Assembly: GCF_014836955.1 (NCBI RefSeq)
Contig: NZ_JACSPV010000013.1
Location: forward strand, 54,114 to 108,312
Length of the DNA stretch: 54,199 bases
Direction of reading: 5' to 3'
Source of the DNA: Bacillus norwichensis
Lineage (GTDB): Bacteria > Bacillota > Bacilli > Bacillales > Bacillaceae_C
Part shown: positions 1-8,912 of the stretch, one piece after another
How the letters are laid out: every line of letters starts with the position of its first letter
How positions within the stretch are numbered: position 1 is the first letter of the stretch
Made by a program: the position numbers and the translations under genes
Notes under the pieces: model-generated
Seen by the model: the letters and a program-made list of their open reading frames with translations, nothing else
What the model was told of the DNA's origin: nothing
Database searches by the model: none

Positions 1-250
1 GTATCTGCAATAAGTTGGGAGTATTTCTTGAATCTGAGGAGTATCTGCAATAAGTTGGGAGTATTTCTTGAATCTGAGGAGTATCTGCAATAAGTTGGGA
101 GTATTTCTTGAATCTGAAGAGTATCTGCGATAAGTTGAGAGTATTTCTTGAATCTGAGGAGTATCTGCGATAAATTGGGAGTATTTCTTGAATCTGAGGA
201 GTATCCCGGCAAACTGGATAGTATCATTAAAATTTGAGAATGTCCCGGCA
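1..250. repeat. 20/40-nt periodic tandem array (array A)
   Basis: Five near-identical 40-bp units start at 1, 41, 81, 121 and 161, followed by decaying units to about 250. Each 40-mer is two 20-mers, both opening with (A/G)GTAT: one GTATCTGC type and one GTATTTCTTG type. Read on the minus strand the anchor is ATACTCC, resembling the ATACTGTCC anchor of the arrays at 13119, 40001 and 44745. The array runs off the left edge, so its full size is unknown. There are no unique spacers and no cas genes, so it is not a CRISPR. Confidence 0.9.
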
Positions 251-356
251 AACCGAAAAACTAAATAGCTTTCCGAGCAAGTCAAAATCCCGTAAATAAA
301 GGATTTTACCGAAATCCGTCGAATTATTTCATAATAAATCAAATTGAGGTGTTTAA

Positions 357-1340
357 ATGATTAAGAAATTCAGGAGAATGCCCTTAAAAATCCTGATAAT
401 GGAAGCACTTTTAAGAAGAATCCCCCCAAATCATCCGAGTAAATTCCACATTGAGAAAGAGCTAAGATTTAGGAAAGCCGGTTACCGCGGGGAATTGTCC
501 CTCGACTATCATTTGTCACAGTTGCCTCAAAACGAACACTTTATCCTCCATGATCTTCGGCTCCCCCTGTGGAATAACACTTTTTTTCAAATAGACGCTC
601 TCCTTTTATCGAGACGTTATTTCACAAATTATGAAGCGAAAAATCATACCGGCACGTTGACCTTCGAGGAGCAGCAGATGCTCCAAACGTATGAAGGTCG
701 AACAGAATCGTATCCCAATCCCATTACTCAGGCGGAGAACCAACAATATCATTTGGAAAATCTGATAAGAAAAAACCTGGATATTATTCTTCCCGGCACC
801 TCGTTTGTTGTCGTCACAAACCCTTCCTCCATTATCAAATTTGATCCCCAATATGAGAAGATCGCCAGTAAAAAAGTAATACGTGCAGCTGCTATTCGGC
901 AAAATTCCGAGTTGTTTTGGACAAAACAACAGGTGCATCTCATATCATACGCTGACCTTCAAAAGATTTCCCAACTCCTATTAAAGCTTGATACTCCTTC
1001 AAAACCCGATATTTTACAAGAATTTCGAGTTGATAAAAGTGACATTCACCCAGGCGTTTATTGTGATAAATGCAAGCTTTTGTCTTTTAAAAGGGCGTTT
1101 GGAACATGGAAATGCAATAAGTGCGGATTTGCAGATAAAATGGCACACGTTCAGGCTTTAATTGATCACCTTCTTTTGAATGGAAACACCATTACAAATT
1201 CTCAATTCCGCTATTTTTTGCAATTCGATTCCGTTACTGTTGCCACCCATCTGTTGGGATCACTAAATCTGCCCTTTGAAGGAACCTTTAAGGATAGAAA
1301 ATATCATTTATCATTAGATGCGTTGAAAAAGTGGATTTAA
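357..1340 (+). CDS. NERD-domain (nuclease-related) protein with C-terminal zinc ribbon
   Basis: 327 aa. The N-terminal half (about residues 28-155) matches the NERD domain: a charged FHIEKELRFRKAGYRGE segment, then the FFQIDALLLS strand with Asp80 and the NYEAKNHTG strand with Glu93 and Lys95, the D...ExK arrangement of this restriction-endonuclease-like fold. A CxxC...CxxC cluster around residues 237-260 (CDKC, CNKC) is a probable zinc ribbon, and a C-terminal domain of about 60 aa follows. GAGGTG lies 7 nt before the ATG. NERD proteins are presumed DNA-processing enzymes; the substrate is unknown. The gene stands alone between repeat arrays A and B. Confidence 0.82.
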   Translation: MIKKFRRMPLKILIMEALLRRIPPNHPSKFHIEKELRFRKAGYRGELSLDYHLSQLPQNEHFILHDLRLPLWNNTFFQIDALLLSRRYFTNYEAKNHTGTLTFEEQQMLQTYEGRTESYPNPITQAENQQYHLENLIRKNLDIILPGTSFVVVTNPSSIIKFDPQYEKIASKKVIRAAAIRQNSELFWTKQQVHLISYADLQKISQLLLKLDTPSKPDILQEFRVDKSDIHPGVYCDKCKLLSFKRAFGTWKCNKCGFADKMAHVQALIDHLLLNGNTITNSQFRYFLQFDSVTVATHLLGSLNLPFEGTFKDRKYHLSLDALKKWI

Positions 1341-1435
1341 TAAAAAGGGAATGCCAACATGCAATGGTTGAAAAAAAGACCGTGCTCTTCGAATCGGGAG
1401 GAACCTTCAAAAAGCTAATTGTAGTTCTTAAATCC

Positions 1436-1530
1436 GAAGAGTATTTTTCAATAGTCGAGAGTATTTCTCAAAAGCCAAGAGTATGCTCCTAAGTCCGAAT
1501 AGTATCTCTCAAAACTTAAGGTTATCACTG
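1436..1530. repeat. 20-nt periodic array (array B), short and degenerate
   Basis: About four units spaced 20-21 nt, each starting AGTAT (1440, 1460, 1480, 1501 region), in the same orientation as array A. With array A it brackets the NERD gene. The rest of the unit is not conserved. Confidence 0.75.
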
Positions 1531-1581
1531 AATCAAAGGTGCTCCTCATTAATAAGGAATCCCCACCTTTCCAATAAAAAT

Positions 1582-1709
1582 GAGGCTGGAACATAAGTTG
1601 AAACCTAATTGATTTTAGTACAAATCGTGAAAATAAAACCGCGTGAAATCAAGGTTTAATTTGATTTCATGTGGTTTTATTCATTTTTATAGGGTTTTGA
1701 ACCAGCCTC
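1582..1709. repeat. Nested palindromic element (GAGGCTGG ends)
   Basis: The outer arms GAGGCTGG (1582-1589) and CCAGCCTC (1702-1709) enclose a second, stronger inverted repeat of 21 nt (1632-1652 with 1661-1681, two mismatches). A transcript would fold into a long hairpin about 128 nt across. It sits just past the stop of the AtoE-type gene and may help end its transcript, but has no clear U-tract. From memory, GAGGCTGG(G)ACATAA-ended palindromes are dispersed in Bacillota and serve as target sites for IS1182-family elements; that link is inference here. Confidence 0.8.
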
Positions 1710-1716
1710 GGCCTTT

Positions 1717-3039
1717 CTAATACAAGAAGAAAATTAACACGCTTGTGACAATTCCTACTACTGCACTCAATAGAATACAATATCCCATAATATCACGGAT
1801 GTGCAGACCAACCACTGATAGTATTGGCAATGCCCAAAATGGCTGTATTAAATTAGTCCATCCATCTCCCCATGCAACAGCCATTGCGGTTTTGGATGGA
1901 TCGACCCCCAATTCCATTGCTGCAGGGATTTGTAAAGGCCCTTGCAATGCCCATTGTCCGCCACCTGATGGAGCAAAAATATTAACAAATCCAGCTACCC
2001 AGTAAGTGAAAACATTGAATGTTTCAGGTGTGGCTACAGAAATCATCCCGTCTATAATAAGCTGTCCTAAACCTGAACCGGATAATATCGCAATGATCCC
2101 AGCATAAAAGGGAAATTGCAGGATAACGGGCGAAATAGATTTAGAGGCTTCCATAAAGGACTTTGCATATTGGCCCAAAGAGCGATGTAAAAACATTCCC
2201 AACGACAAGAAGAAAAGATTGATAATATCCAAATCCAAATCCCTGCCGCCCCAAATCGATATAACCGTGTAAACGATGCCAATTGCTCCAATTAACATTC
2301 CTAAAATAGGGGTATATTCTAATTTTAAGGCAGGACTGAGCGAATCTTTTGCGACTGCAGTTTCGGTTTCCGGTTGCTGATCCAATTCCGTAGTATGATA
2401 ACTGATAATATTTTTCTTAGGTGACATTAAAACAATGAAAATGGACATGATCACAACTAAAGTTAGGAAAATTATAATCGTTGAATAATGAAATAATGTT
2501 TCTGATGTCGGAATCACTCCCATTATTTCTTCTAAAAAGTGCCCTTCTGTGGCAATTGTCAATCCAATCGAACTCGAGATTCCTCCAGGAAACAGCACTG
2601 TCGCGGAATAAGCACATGCCACTAAAAGTGGAAAATGCGCATCTTTATTTCTTTTTCCAATTTCTCTAGCAATGATGGCTCCGACAACAACTGCCAAGCC
2701 CCAATTTATGTAGTAGGCCGCCGCGGAAACTAGGAAAGTAAGCAAATAAGCTTTCCACGGTTTGTTCGCTAGCTTTGCTAAACTCTCCAGCCCTCTGCTC
2801 ACAAAGGGAACTGCTGCCAACGCCATGCCAGTCATCAATAACAGGACCATCTGCATTGTAAATGCCAAATACGTCCAAAATCCGTCACCCCATGCTGAAA
2901 AAATAGTACCGGGTTCCGTTGGATTCATTGCTAATGCGATGGCAAAGACAAGCATCGTCATAAGCACTGCAATGACAAAAGCGTCTGGTAAATAACGCTG
3001 TACAACTCGTGAGAAACGATCTGCGATACCCGCTAACAT
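1717..3039 (-). CDS. AtoE-family short-chain fatty acid (carboxylate) transporter
   Basis: 440 aa, the usual length for the family, with about ten or more hydrophobic segments. The N-terminal DRFSRVVQRYLPDAFVIAVLMT segment, the AWGDGFWTYLAFTMQM stretch and the glycine-rich PSGGGQWALQGP motif near residue 355 are typical of AtoE, which takes up short-chain fatty acids such as acetoacetate or butyrate in the inner membrane. The ATG is preceded by GGAGGTAAATCT. It is monocistronic, with an Lrp/AsnC gene upstream on the same strand and a 226-bp gap between them. Family assignment is firm, substrate is not. Confidence 0.88.
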   Translation of the reverse strand: MLAGIADRFSRVVQRYLPDAFVIAVLMTMLVFAIALAMNPTEPGTIFSAWGDGFWTYLAFTMQMVLLLMTGMALAAVPFVSRGLESLAKLANKPWKAYLLTFLVSAAAYYINWGLAVVVGAIIAREIGKRNKDAHFPLLVACAYSATVLFPGGISSSIGLTIATEGHFLEEIMGVIPTSETLFHYSTIIIFLTLVVIMSIFIVLMSPKKNIISYHTTELDQQPETETAVAKDSLSPALKLEYTPILGMLIGAIGIVYTVISIWGGRDLDLDIINLFFLSLGMFLHRSLGQYAKSFMEASKSISPVILQFPFYAGIIAILSGSGLGQLIIDGMISVATPETFNVFTYWVAGFVNIFAPSGGGQWALQGPLQIPAAMELGVDPSKTAMAVAWGDGWTNLIQPFWALPILSVVGLHIRDIMGYCILLSAVVGIVTSVLIFFLY

Positions 3040-3265
3040 AGATTTACCTCCACTATTTTAAGTTACATTAAATGTTAAGGGAGGATGCAATATTTTAAAA
3101 TTATCAAAAAGTATGAAAGAAAGGAAGATTTTTATACATGCAGGATAAGAATCTTAAAAAGAATCACTCTAGAACACAATTGTCCTTCACGAAGTTGATT
3201 TGAACCTGTAGCTGACGAATCAATCCGATGGAGGATGGTAACTGCGTAGCGTTGTTATTCCTTTT

Positions 3266-3706
3266 CTACTCATCACTCGGCAAGATTACACGTGTAGCCA
3301 CCGGTGTTCCCAACAATATGGAAGTTTTGGTATTCCCGTAAGGAATTAGCTTTTCAATCAACCGTGTTAATTCATCCATTCCTTTCAATGCTGCCTTAAT
3401 ATAGTAATGGACGTGGCCCGTGGCCCGATGGCATTCAATAACCTCAGGTTCACCTTCAATCATTTGTTCAAACTCAGAGAGGGGGACCTTAATTTCACTA
3501 AATTCAATCATAACCAATAGCTTTCTTCCAACAGATGCTGGAGACACTTGGGCAACAAAACCTTCAATAATGCCCTTTTCTTGTAGGCGTTTCAAACGCT
3601 CTGACACGCTGGGTCGGCTGAGAGCCAATCTCTTTGATAGCTCACTGATCGACATTCGTCCATCTAACTGCAATAACTTGATCAAATTTCTATCCACTTG
3701 ATCCAC
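3266..3706 (-). CDS. Lrp/AsnC-family transcriptional regulator
   Basis: 146 aa, standard family length. The N-terminal winged HTH (residues 1-60) carries the hallmark LLQLDGRMSISELSKRLALSRPSVSERLKRL; the C-terminal RAM/AsnC_trans_reg domain (about 65-140) includes VIECHRATGHVHYYIKA, the effector-binding GxxDY-like region. Such proteins sense amino acids and form octamers. It diverges from the YkvI-type transporter/ureohydrolase operon at 3992, which it probably controls along with itself. A CCAAAA-N8-TTTTGG dyad lies in the shared intergenic region. Confidence 0.93.
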   Translation of the reverse strand: MDQVDRNLIKLLQLDGRMSISELSKRLALSRPSVSERLKRLQEKGIIEGFVAQVSPASVGRKLLVMIEFSEIKVPLSEFEQMIEGEPEVIECHRATGHVHYYIKAALKGMDELTRLIEKLIPYGNTKTSILLGTPVATRVILPSDE

Positions 3707-3772
3707 CTTTCACCCACTCCTTCAAAATGAATACTGATTACATAAATTCTCTTCATATAAAAGTCTTATAAT

Positions 3773-3792
3773 CCAAAACAACTTCATTTTGG
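3773..3792. promoter_or_regulatory. Dyad in the lrp-transporter intergenic region, candidate Lrp operator
   Basis: CCAAAA (3773-3778) and TTTTGG (3787-3792) form a 6+6 inverted repeat with an 8-nt A/T-rich centre, about 70 bp upstream of the lrp-like start and 200 bp before the divergent transporter. AT-rich dyads of this kind suit Lrp/AsnC proteins, but assignment rests only on position and symmetry. Confidence 0.35.
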
Positions 3793-3991
3793 TATGTAAA
3801 TGATCATTAATATATTCTATTATTATACTCGAGAATGAATTGTTTGAAAAATTTTAATTAGGAACCGAAAGATTGTAAGTCTGAGCGTTGCCGAAATTGG
3901 TAAACAAATCTTGCCCGCGATTTTGCTTTCTATGAAAGCAAGGTTAAACCACAAATGAATTTTCAAAATTTTTCTAATAAAGGAGGGTAAC

Positions 3992-5113
3992 ATGAACAAT
4001 ACATTTAAAATCATTGTTCTGGCAGGGGCCTTTGTATCATTTATCCTAGGTGCAGGAACTGCGACAGGGCAAGAAATACTGCAATTTTTCGTATCACATG
4101 GATACTACGGTATTGGCGCTATCATCATTGCAGCCGTTTTGCATATGTGGTTTGGTGCATATGCAATGGATGTAGGTCTCCGATTGAAAGCTGATGACTC
4201 AAAAGCTGTTTTCAGCTATTTTTGCGGTAAATATCTCGGCACCTTTTTCTATTGGTTCTCGCAGTTATTCATCTTAGTTGTTTTTGTCGTCATGATTTCT
4301 GGAGCTGGTGCCACTGTTTCAGAGTACTTTGGTACAGGTATTGTCACTGGTAGAGCCATTATGGCCATCCTGGTATTAACTACTGCCTTATTACGTCTGG
4401 AAACGATTATTAAAATATTAGGAATTGCCGGGCCGATTATAGTCATTTTTGCAGTTATTGTAGGGGCTGGCAGCTTTGATCCAGCAGGATTTTCACAGGC
4501 AAATGAAATTATGAAGGAACTCGACTTATCATCAGCAACCAAATACTGGTGGCAATCAGGGTTTGTCTACTCTTCATTTGTTTTACTCGTAGCATTGCCG
4601 TTCCTGGCTAATCTGGGCAAGGATGAGGTCAGGAGAAAAAATGTGATCATTGGCGGGAGTTTGGGTGGACTTATTATGCTGATAGGAGTCTTTGCCATCT
4701 ATATTGGCATCCTGTCAAATATCGAAAAACTTCATACAAAAGATATTCCGACCTTATTCCTGGCGGATCAAATCAGTTCTGCACTAGCATTTTTCTTTTC
4801 TATTATTTTACTCATTGCCATTTATACAACCGCAGTGGATATGCTATGGACTGTTTCAATTCAATTCTCAAAAGACAACATATTAAAGTATAGAATCATT
4901 ACAATTGGCTTAACAATACTTGGGTTTTTCGGCGGATTATTACCCTTTGCCAAGATTATTGATTTAGTATATCCGATTGTTGGATATATTGGATTAATCT
5001 TAATGGTTGGAATGCTTTATCGACAATTTATCAACAAGGGGAAAACGGGAAATCAATCTTATGATTTGCAGAATATAACGAAAAAATGGGAAACTGAGAG
5101 GGAAAATTTATGA
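3992..5113 (+). CDS. YkvI-family membrane transporter (APC/LeuT-fold-like)
   Basis: 373 aa with about ten transmembrane segments. The opening IIVLAGAFVSFILGAGTATGQEILQFF carries the unwound-helix GxGxATGQE signature of YkvI-type proteins distantly related to amino-acid/polyamine transporters. A perfect AAAGGAGG stands 7 nt before the ATG. The stop overlaps the ureohydrolase start by ATGA, so the two are translationally coupled, and the transporter is likely to import that enzyme's substrate (a guanidino compound or related amino acid). That role is inference; the family itself is poorly characterised. Confidence 0.8.
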   Translation: MNNTFKIIVLAGAFVSFILGAGTATGQEILQFFVSHGYYGIGAIIIAAVLHMWFGAYAMDVGLRLKADDSKAVFSYFCGKYLGTFFYWFSQLFILVVFVVMISGAGATVSEYFGTGIVTGRAIMAILVLTTALLRLETIIKILGIAGPIIVIFAVIVGAGSFDPAGFSQANEIMKELDLSSATKYWWQSGFVYSSFVLLVALPFLANLGKDEVRRKNVIIGGSLGGLIMLIGVFAIYIGILSNIEKLHTKDIPTLFLADQISSALAFFFSIILLIAIYTTAVDMLWTVSIQFSKDNILKYRIITIGLTILGFFGGLLPFAKIIDLVYPIVGYIGLILMVGMLYRQFINKGKTGNQSYDLQNITKKWETERENL

Positions 5114-6087
5114 GTAAATATGCTAAACATCCAGATTACACAAGAGTAAAACTTGATATGCCCTTCACAGGGATTACATCATTTAGAAAGTATCCAATCT
5201 GCACTGATTTAGAAGAATTAGACGCTGACTTTGCCATTATCGGTGTTCCAAATGATATGACAACTGCATGGCGTTCCGGAGCCCGTATGGGACCAAGATC
5301 CATTCGTGAACAATCATCCCTGTATGCGTTTGGTTCAGGTTATGATCATGAAAAAGACATTGTTTACAATAATGATGGCTGGAAAATTGTTGACTGTGGT
5401 GATGTTTCAATTATTAATGGAGATGTTGAGCAAAGCCATGAAAATACCGAAGAAGCGATTAGAAAAATCATTTCCAAAGGTGCCATTCCAATTGTTTTAG
5501 GTGGGGATCACTCAGTAACAAACCCGATTGCATTTGCTTTGGAAGAGAGTAAAGAAAAAATTAATGTCGTCCAAATTGATGCCCATTTAGACTGGTTAAA
5601 AGATGCATCTGGCCAACGCTTTACATTGAGTAATCCAATGCGAAGAATGTCTGAAATGGATCATATCAATAAAATGGCACAGCTTGGAATAAGAGGAGTT
5701 GGAAGTAGCCAAAAAGAAGACTTTGACGATGCCCGCGCCTATGGCAGCACCATTTTATCACCAAAACAAGTTAGAAAAATCGGCATCGAAGACGCTTTAA
5801 AGGATATGCCGGAAGGTGAAAAATACTATGTAACCATTGATATTGACGGTTTAGACGCTTCTATTGCACCTGGGGCCGGTTCTCCTTCACCAGGCGGATT
5901 CTATTACGACGAGGTAAGTGAGATTTTAGAGGCTGTGGCAAAGAAAGGTGAAGTGATCGGTTTTGACCTTGTGGAAGTTAATCCACTCTACGATCCTACC
6001 GGAGTGACTTCACAGATTGCTGCTAGATTAATAATTGATTTTATTAATTTCATCATAAGAGAAAAACAACTTAATTCAGCGAATTAA
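5110..6087 (+). CDS. Agmatinase/ureohydrolase family protein
   Basis: 325 aa, full length for the arginase/agmatinase superfamily. The binuclear metal ligands are all present: His134 in GGDHS, the DAHLD motif (Asp157, His159, Asp161) and DIDGLD (Asp244, Asp246). These enzymes hydrolyse a guanidino group to urea plus an amine; agmatine, 4-guanidinobutyrate, 3-guanidinopropionate or guanidine itself are possible substrates and cannot be told apart by eye. Coupled to the upstream transporter by a 4-bp overlap and followed by a terminator. A second, diverged ureohydrolase lies at 19918. Confidence 0.9.
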   Translation: MSKYAKHPDYTRVKLDMPFTGITSFRKYPICTDLEELDADFAIIGVPNDMTTAWRSGARMGPRSIREQSSLYAFGSGYDHEKDIVYNNDGWKIVDCGDVSIINGDVEQSHENTEEAIRKIISKGAIPIVLGGDHSVTNPIAFALEESKEKINVVQIDAHLDWLKDASGQRFTLSNPMRRMSEMDHINKMAQLGIRGVGSSQKEDFDDARAYGSTILSPKQVRKIGIEDALKDMPEGEKYYVTIDIDGLDASIAPGAGSPSPGGFYYDEVSEILEAVAKKGEVIGFDLVEVNPLYDPTGVTSQIAARLIIDFINFIIREKQLNSAN

Positions 6088-6100
6088 AGCTTTTGAAAGG

Positions 6101-6127
6101 GAAGCCCGAATGGAGGCTTCTCTTTTT
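6101..6127 (+). terminator. Rho-independent terminator after the ureohydrolase
   Basis: GAAGCC (6101-6106) pairs with GGCTTC (6115-6120) and is followed by TCTTTTTATT, 13 nt past the stop codon. Confidence 0.75.
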
Positions 6128-6697
6128 ATTGCGGTTAACGATTATTCAGCAATGAAACTTTCATAGGAAAGAGGTATAGTGAAAATATAGACTATCTCTA
6201 CAATGTCACCAAGCCTCTCCCTTTCAAATATCAGCAAAGATTCGTTACTATAAGGCGCACTTCTCTTCATACTTGGGCATCTTTAACTGAGATTCGTTCC
6301 AAGAGTACACACTCTCCTTCAATTATAGGTATCTATAATGGCAATTAGTGACCATATTTCGCACTTGCCACCACAATAGCCCCTTTGCCCAAAAGACCCT
6401 CCAAAAACACTGCAGCATCGAAGTTTGGAGTAGTCTATACTAATCTTTCAAATAGCCAAAGCCCGGTTCTAAACCGAACTCAGGCCTTAGCTGAAAGTCA
6501 TATTGATAACTTGTCCTACCTAAATTTATTTAGCCAGACCTCATTTCGTCTAAAAGCGCTCCTTCTCCCAATCTACTTTGTATAGGTGTCTCGTAAATGA
6601 ATTGAGCATTCCAATTGGCATCCAGAGTCTAATCTCCCCTTCCCCCTGTAGAATCAACCCACACAATGAATTCGCTTTCATCACATGTTACTTTTGA
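6128..6697. other. 570-bp gap with a possible decayed minus-strand gene
   Basis: No intact gene. On the minus strand near 6360-6460 a coding-like stretch reads TTPNFDAAVFLEGLLGKGA before hitting stops, and nearby frames give further short protein-like pieces broken by stops. This may be a relic I cannot identify. No promoter or RNA seen. Confidence 0.3.
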
Positions 6698-8170
6698 CTA
6701 CGGCGTCTGTCGCAGATTATTCTTCAACTTATCCTTACTCCAATGATTTTTCTGCACTTGTTGAGTCATCCAAATCTCGTCTTGTAAGAGCTTATGTTTA
6801 AGTCTCTCTAGCTGATTTTTCACCTCTCGGGAGACTGATCCGCTTTGAACTTTTTTTGCTTCTACTTTAGTAACAGAGCGCAGGGCATTTTCAATTTTCT
6901 CTTGAGGAACAGAAATTCTCTTTCCAAACATTTGGATGGATAATTGTTCAATCAACTCAGCATCCAATTGTTTGAATGACATTTGGTGTTGAAAGATATG
7001 ATTGATCAGATGGCCGATCAACTGGTGTGCCCGCCGTATCGAAATTCTGGCTTCTCCAACAAGCAGATCTGTTAATTCCGTTACAATTGAAAAGTGATCA
7101 GAAGCCCTTTCTAACATTTCTGGCTCTTTAAATTCCATCGTCTGCATGGCCTCTAATAATAATTCTACAGCAGCTTCCACTTCATTTAATGCGCCCCAGA
7201 AATACTTGGTACTTTCCCCCGCCAGGCCCCGGTAATGTCCATAAGGTATATGAGTTGCCGAAACAACTGCAGCCAATACATGAGATGATTTTGCTTTGAT
7301 ATGCTCAGCAGTAATCAGACTTTTTTTCTTGTGCATCATTCCGTCGGTCACAGTATCTGCGTCTCCAAATTCAACAATTCCATACTCTTCCCTCGACAAC
7401 ATGTACAAATCATAGCTTAGGCGATTGATGTGACTCATAAAAATGTTCATTGCAGATAAAGACTCCAGAATATAATCACATGAAGCAATGCCATCTAACG
7501 AGTTTTTCATCGTATCCGTGAATCCTAATAATCTGGCAACCTTGTCTCGATTGATGGAAAAAGCTGTGCCCGCCATTCCCCCTAATCCCAAAGGTGATAC
7601 ATTAGACTGTTGCAATGCCTTTTGAATACGAGTAAAATCCCGCTCCAATGCATGAAGAGTCGCTGAAAAATAATTCCCTAGAGTAACCGGCTCCAATGAC
7701 TGCATATGTATATAACCGTTTAAGTCTAAATCACAATAATCGTCAACCCGTTCTATAAGGATAGCGCGTAGCTTTAATACAAGCTTACAAACCTTCTGTA
7801 ATCCGTCACGGCTATTCATCCTTATAACCACAGCATCAAAATCATCCCTGCTTCTACCTATGGATAATTGTCCGGCAACCTCTATGCCGACTCTATCAAT
7901 CAGTCCCTGTTCAATATTGAAATACAAGTCCTCCAGATGATGGCCAATCTTCAACTGCTCAACTCCAGCAGCTTGTATTTCTATCAGTGCTTGCATAATG
8001 GTGTGACCTGCTGTTTCAGACACAATGCCTTCAGACATCAACATGCTTAAATGCGCTTTGTTCACATCCATCATATTTTGAAAGGAACGCTCCATCTCGT
8101 TCTCAATCGCAGGTTCGAATAAATAGCGAATGACTTTTTCCGGCAACTCTGAAAAAAGTCTTTCTCTCAC
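6698..8170 (-). CDS. Argininosuccinate-lyase-like protein (fumarase/aspartase superfamily)
   Basis: 490 aa from a GTG start 9 nt after AAGGAG; an upstream TTG at 8200 would add ten residues but leaves no room for that site. The superfamily pattern is visible: GRSRDD near residue 105 (GRSRND in true ASL), HMQSLEPVTLG near 155 (T-H-x-Q-x-A-Q-P), and a helical core. The signature loop, normally SSxMPxKxNP, reads DGMMHKKKS near 277-284, so the catalytic-serine region is changed. The reaction is probably a C-N lyase on an unusual amino acid, not the arginine pathway; no argG neighbour exists. A repeat element lies in its leader. Family sure, function open. Confidence 0.75.
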   Translation of the reverse strand: MRERLFSELPEKVIRYLFEPAIENEMERSFQNMMDVNKAHLSMLMSEGIVSETAGHTIMQALIEIQAAGVEQLKIGHHLEDLYFNIEQGLIDRVGIEVAGQLSIGRSRDDFDAVVIRMNSRDGLQKVCKLVLKLRAILIERVDDYCDLDLNGYIHMQSLEPVTLGNYFSATLHALERDFTRIQKALQQSNVSPLGLGGMAGTAFSINRDKVARLLGFTDTMKNSLDGIASCDYILESLSAMNIFMSHINRLSYDLYMLSREEYGIVEFGDADTVTDGMMHKKKSLITAEHIKAKSSHVLAAVVSATHIPYGHYRGLAGESTKYFWGALNEVEAAVELLLEAMQTMEFKEPEMLERASDHFSIVTELTDLLVGEARISIRRAHQLIGHLINHIFQHQMSFKQLDAELIEQLSIQMFGKRISVPQEKIENALRSVTKVEAKKVQSGSVSREVKNQLERLKHKLLQDEIWMTQQVQKNHWSKDKLKNNLRQTP

Positions 8171-8265
8171 TTCATTCAACTCCTTCTGAAAAAAATACAA
8201 TCATTTGGTTATATGGATGTTCGAACAATTACATTCATGAAAGGAGAGTCACTTAAACTTTGTAA

Positions 8266-8426
8266 TCAAATGCGTCTTAGCGTATTTGAGCCCAATAAAT
8301 TGTGGCATCCACCGGAGGCTTTAACTTTATTCAGCTGTGGCTTGAAACCCACTGGATGGAATACCTAGATGCATTCATCTCACCACTTACAAAAGTGGGA
8401 AACTTCTGCTGAATGAAGTTAAACCG
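8266..8426. repeat. Interspersed ~150-bp element, copy 1
   Basis: Shares CAAATGCG...TTAGCG, the TGTGGCATCC(A/G)CCGGAG core, and the closing GCTGAATGAAG with a second copy at 33292-33453. Internally AACTTTATTCAGC near 8323 is the inverse of GCTGAATGAAGTT near 8409, and CCACTT/AAGTGG forms a small hairpin before it. Both copies lie in the leader of a minus-strand gene in the same orientation. Confidence 0.65.
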
Positions 8427-8553
8427 GTCATTGCAAAAACTTAACCATTTGCTACTGCGAAAACGGCTCTTTTAACTGCAAATTGGGATGTATCGCTGCG
8501 TTCAATTAGGGAAGGATATACTCAACACACTCCACATTTTAACTTTACGTTTA

Positions 8554-8751
8554 TTATTCTTCCTCTCGAAAAAATAGTGATACTGGTACATCCAGCACAG
8601 CAGCAATCATTTCTAACTCAACTGTCGTTATAGGGCGTCTCCCTCTTTCTTTCATACTGTAGGCCTGTACAGTAATACCAAGAGCATTGGCTATCACGGC
8701 TTGTTTTACATTTTTGGATCTTCTTACCTCTCTAATTCTCTCATGTAACAA
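8554..8751 (-). CDS. Small XRE-family helix-turn-helix protein
   Basis: 65 aa, almost entirely a Cro/C1 HTH (KQAVIANALGITVQAYSMKERGRRPI; about residues 6-60), ending FFREEE. The start is TTG behind GGTGG. It diverges from the 119-aa XRE gene at 8913 with three TAAAC-N5-GTTTA-like sites around it, the layout of a two-repressor switch. In the paralogous locus at 12287-12984 the equivalent gene is gone. No phage genes are nearby, so it is probably a stand-alone regulator. Confidence 0.82.
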   Translation of the reverse strand: MLHERIREVRRSKNVKQAVIANALGITVQAYSMKERGRRPITTVELEMIAAVLDVPVSLFFREEE

Positions 8752-8770
8752 GAATAGATCACCACCGTTA

Positions 8771-8850
8771 TTAAACGAAAAGTTTAATATATAGCTTCAT
8801 TATATATACAAAAAGTTTAAAGTCAAGTAATAAAATAAACTTTTTGTTTA
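8771..8850. promoter_or_regulatory. Paired operator-like palindromes between divergent XRE genes
   Basis: TTAAAC-GAAAA-GTTTAA (8771-8787) and TAAAC-TTTTT-GTTTA (8836-8850) share a 5+5 dyad with a 5-nt centre and sit 64 bp apart, centre to centre. A looser copy, TTAAC-TTTAC-GTTTA, lies at 8539-8553 beyond the 65-aa gene. The same trio recurs at the second locus with the identical 64-bp spacing. Binding by the adjacent XRE proteins is inference from position and symmetry. Confidence 0.65.
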
Positions 8851-8912
8851 AAATACTTAACATAGCGTTTATTTGATGTAAACTACTTATATATAATATA
8901 AAGCGGTGATGT

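Noticed and set aside
1-250. CRISPR array
   Set aside because: Units are contiguous 40-mers with no unique spacers, anchors recur every 20 nt, and there are no cas genes in the window.
606-938. Minus-strand ORFs inside the NERD gene and similar shadows elsewhere
   Set aside because: They oppose a well-supported gene, lack ribosome sites and have no recognisable domains.
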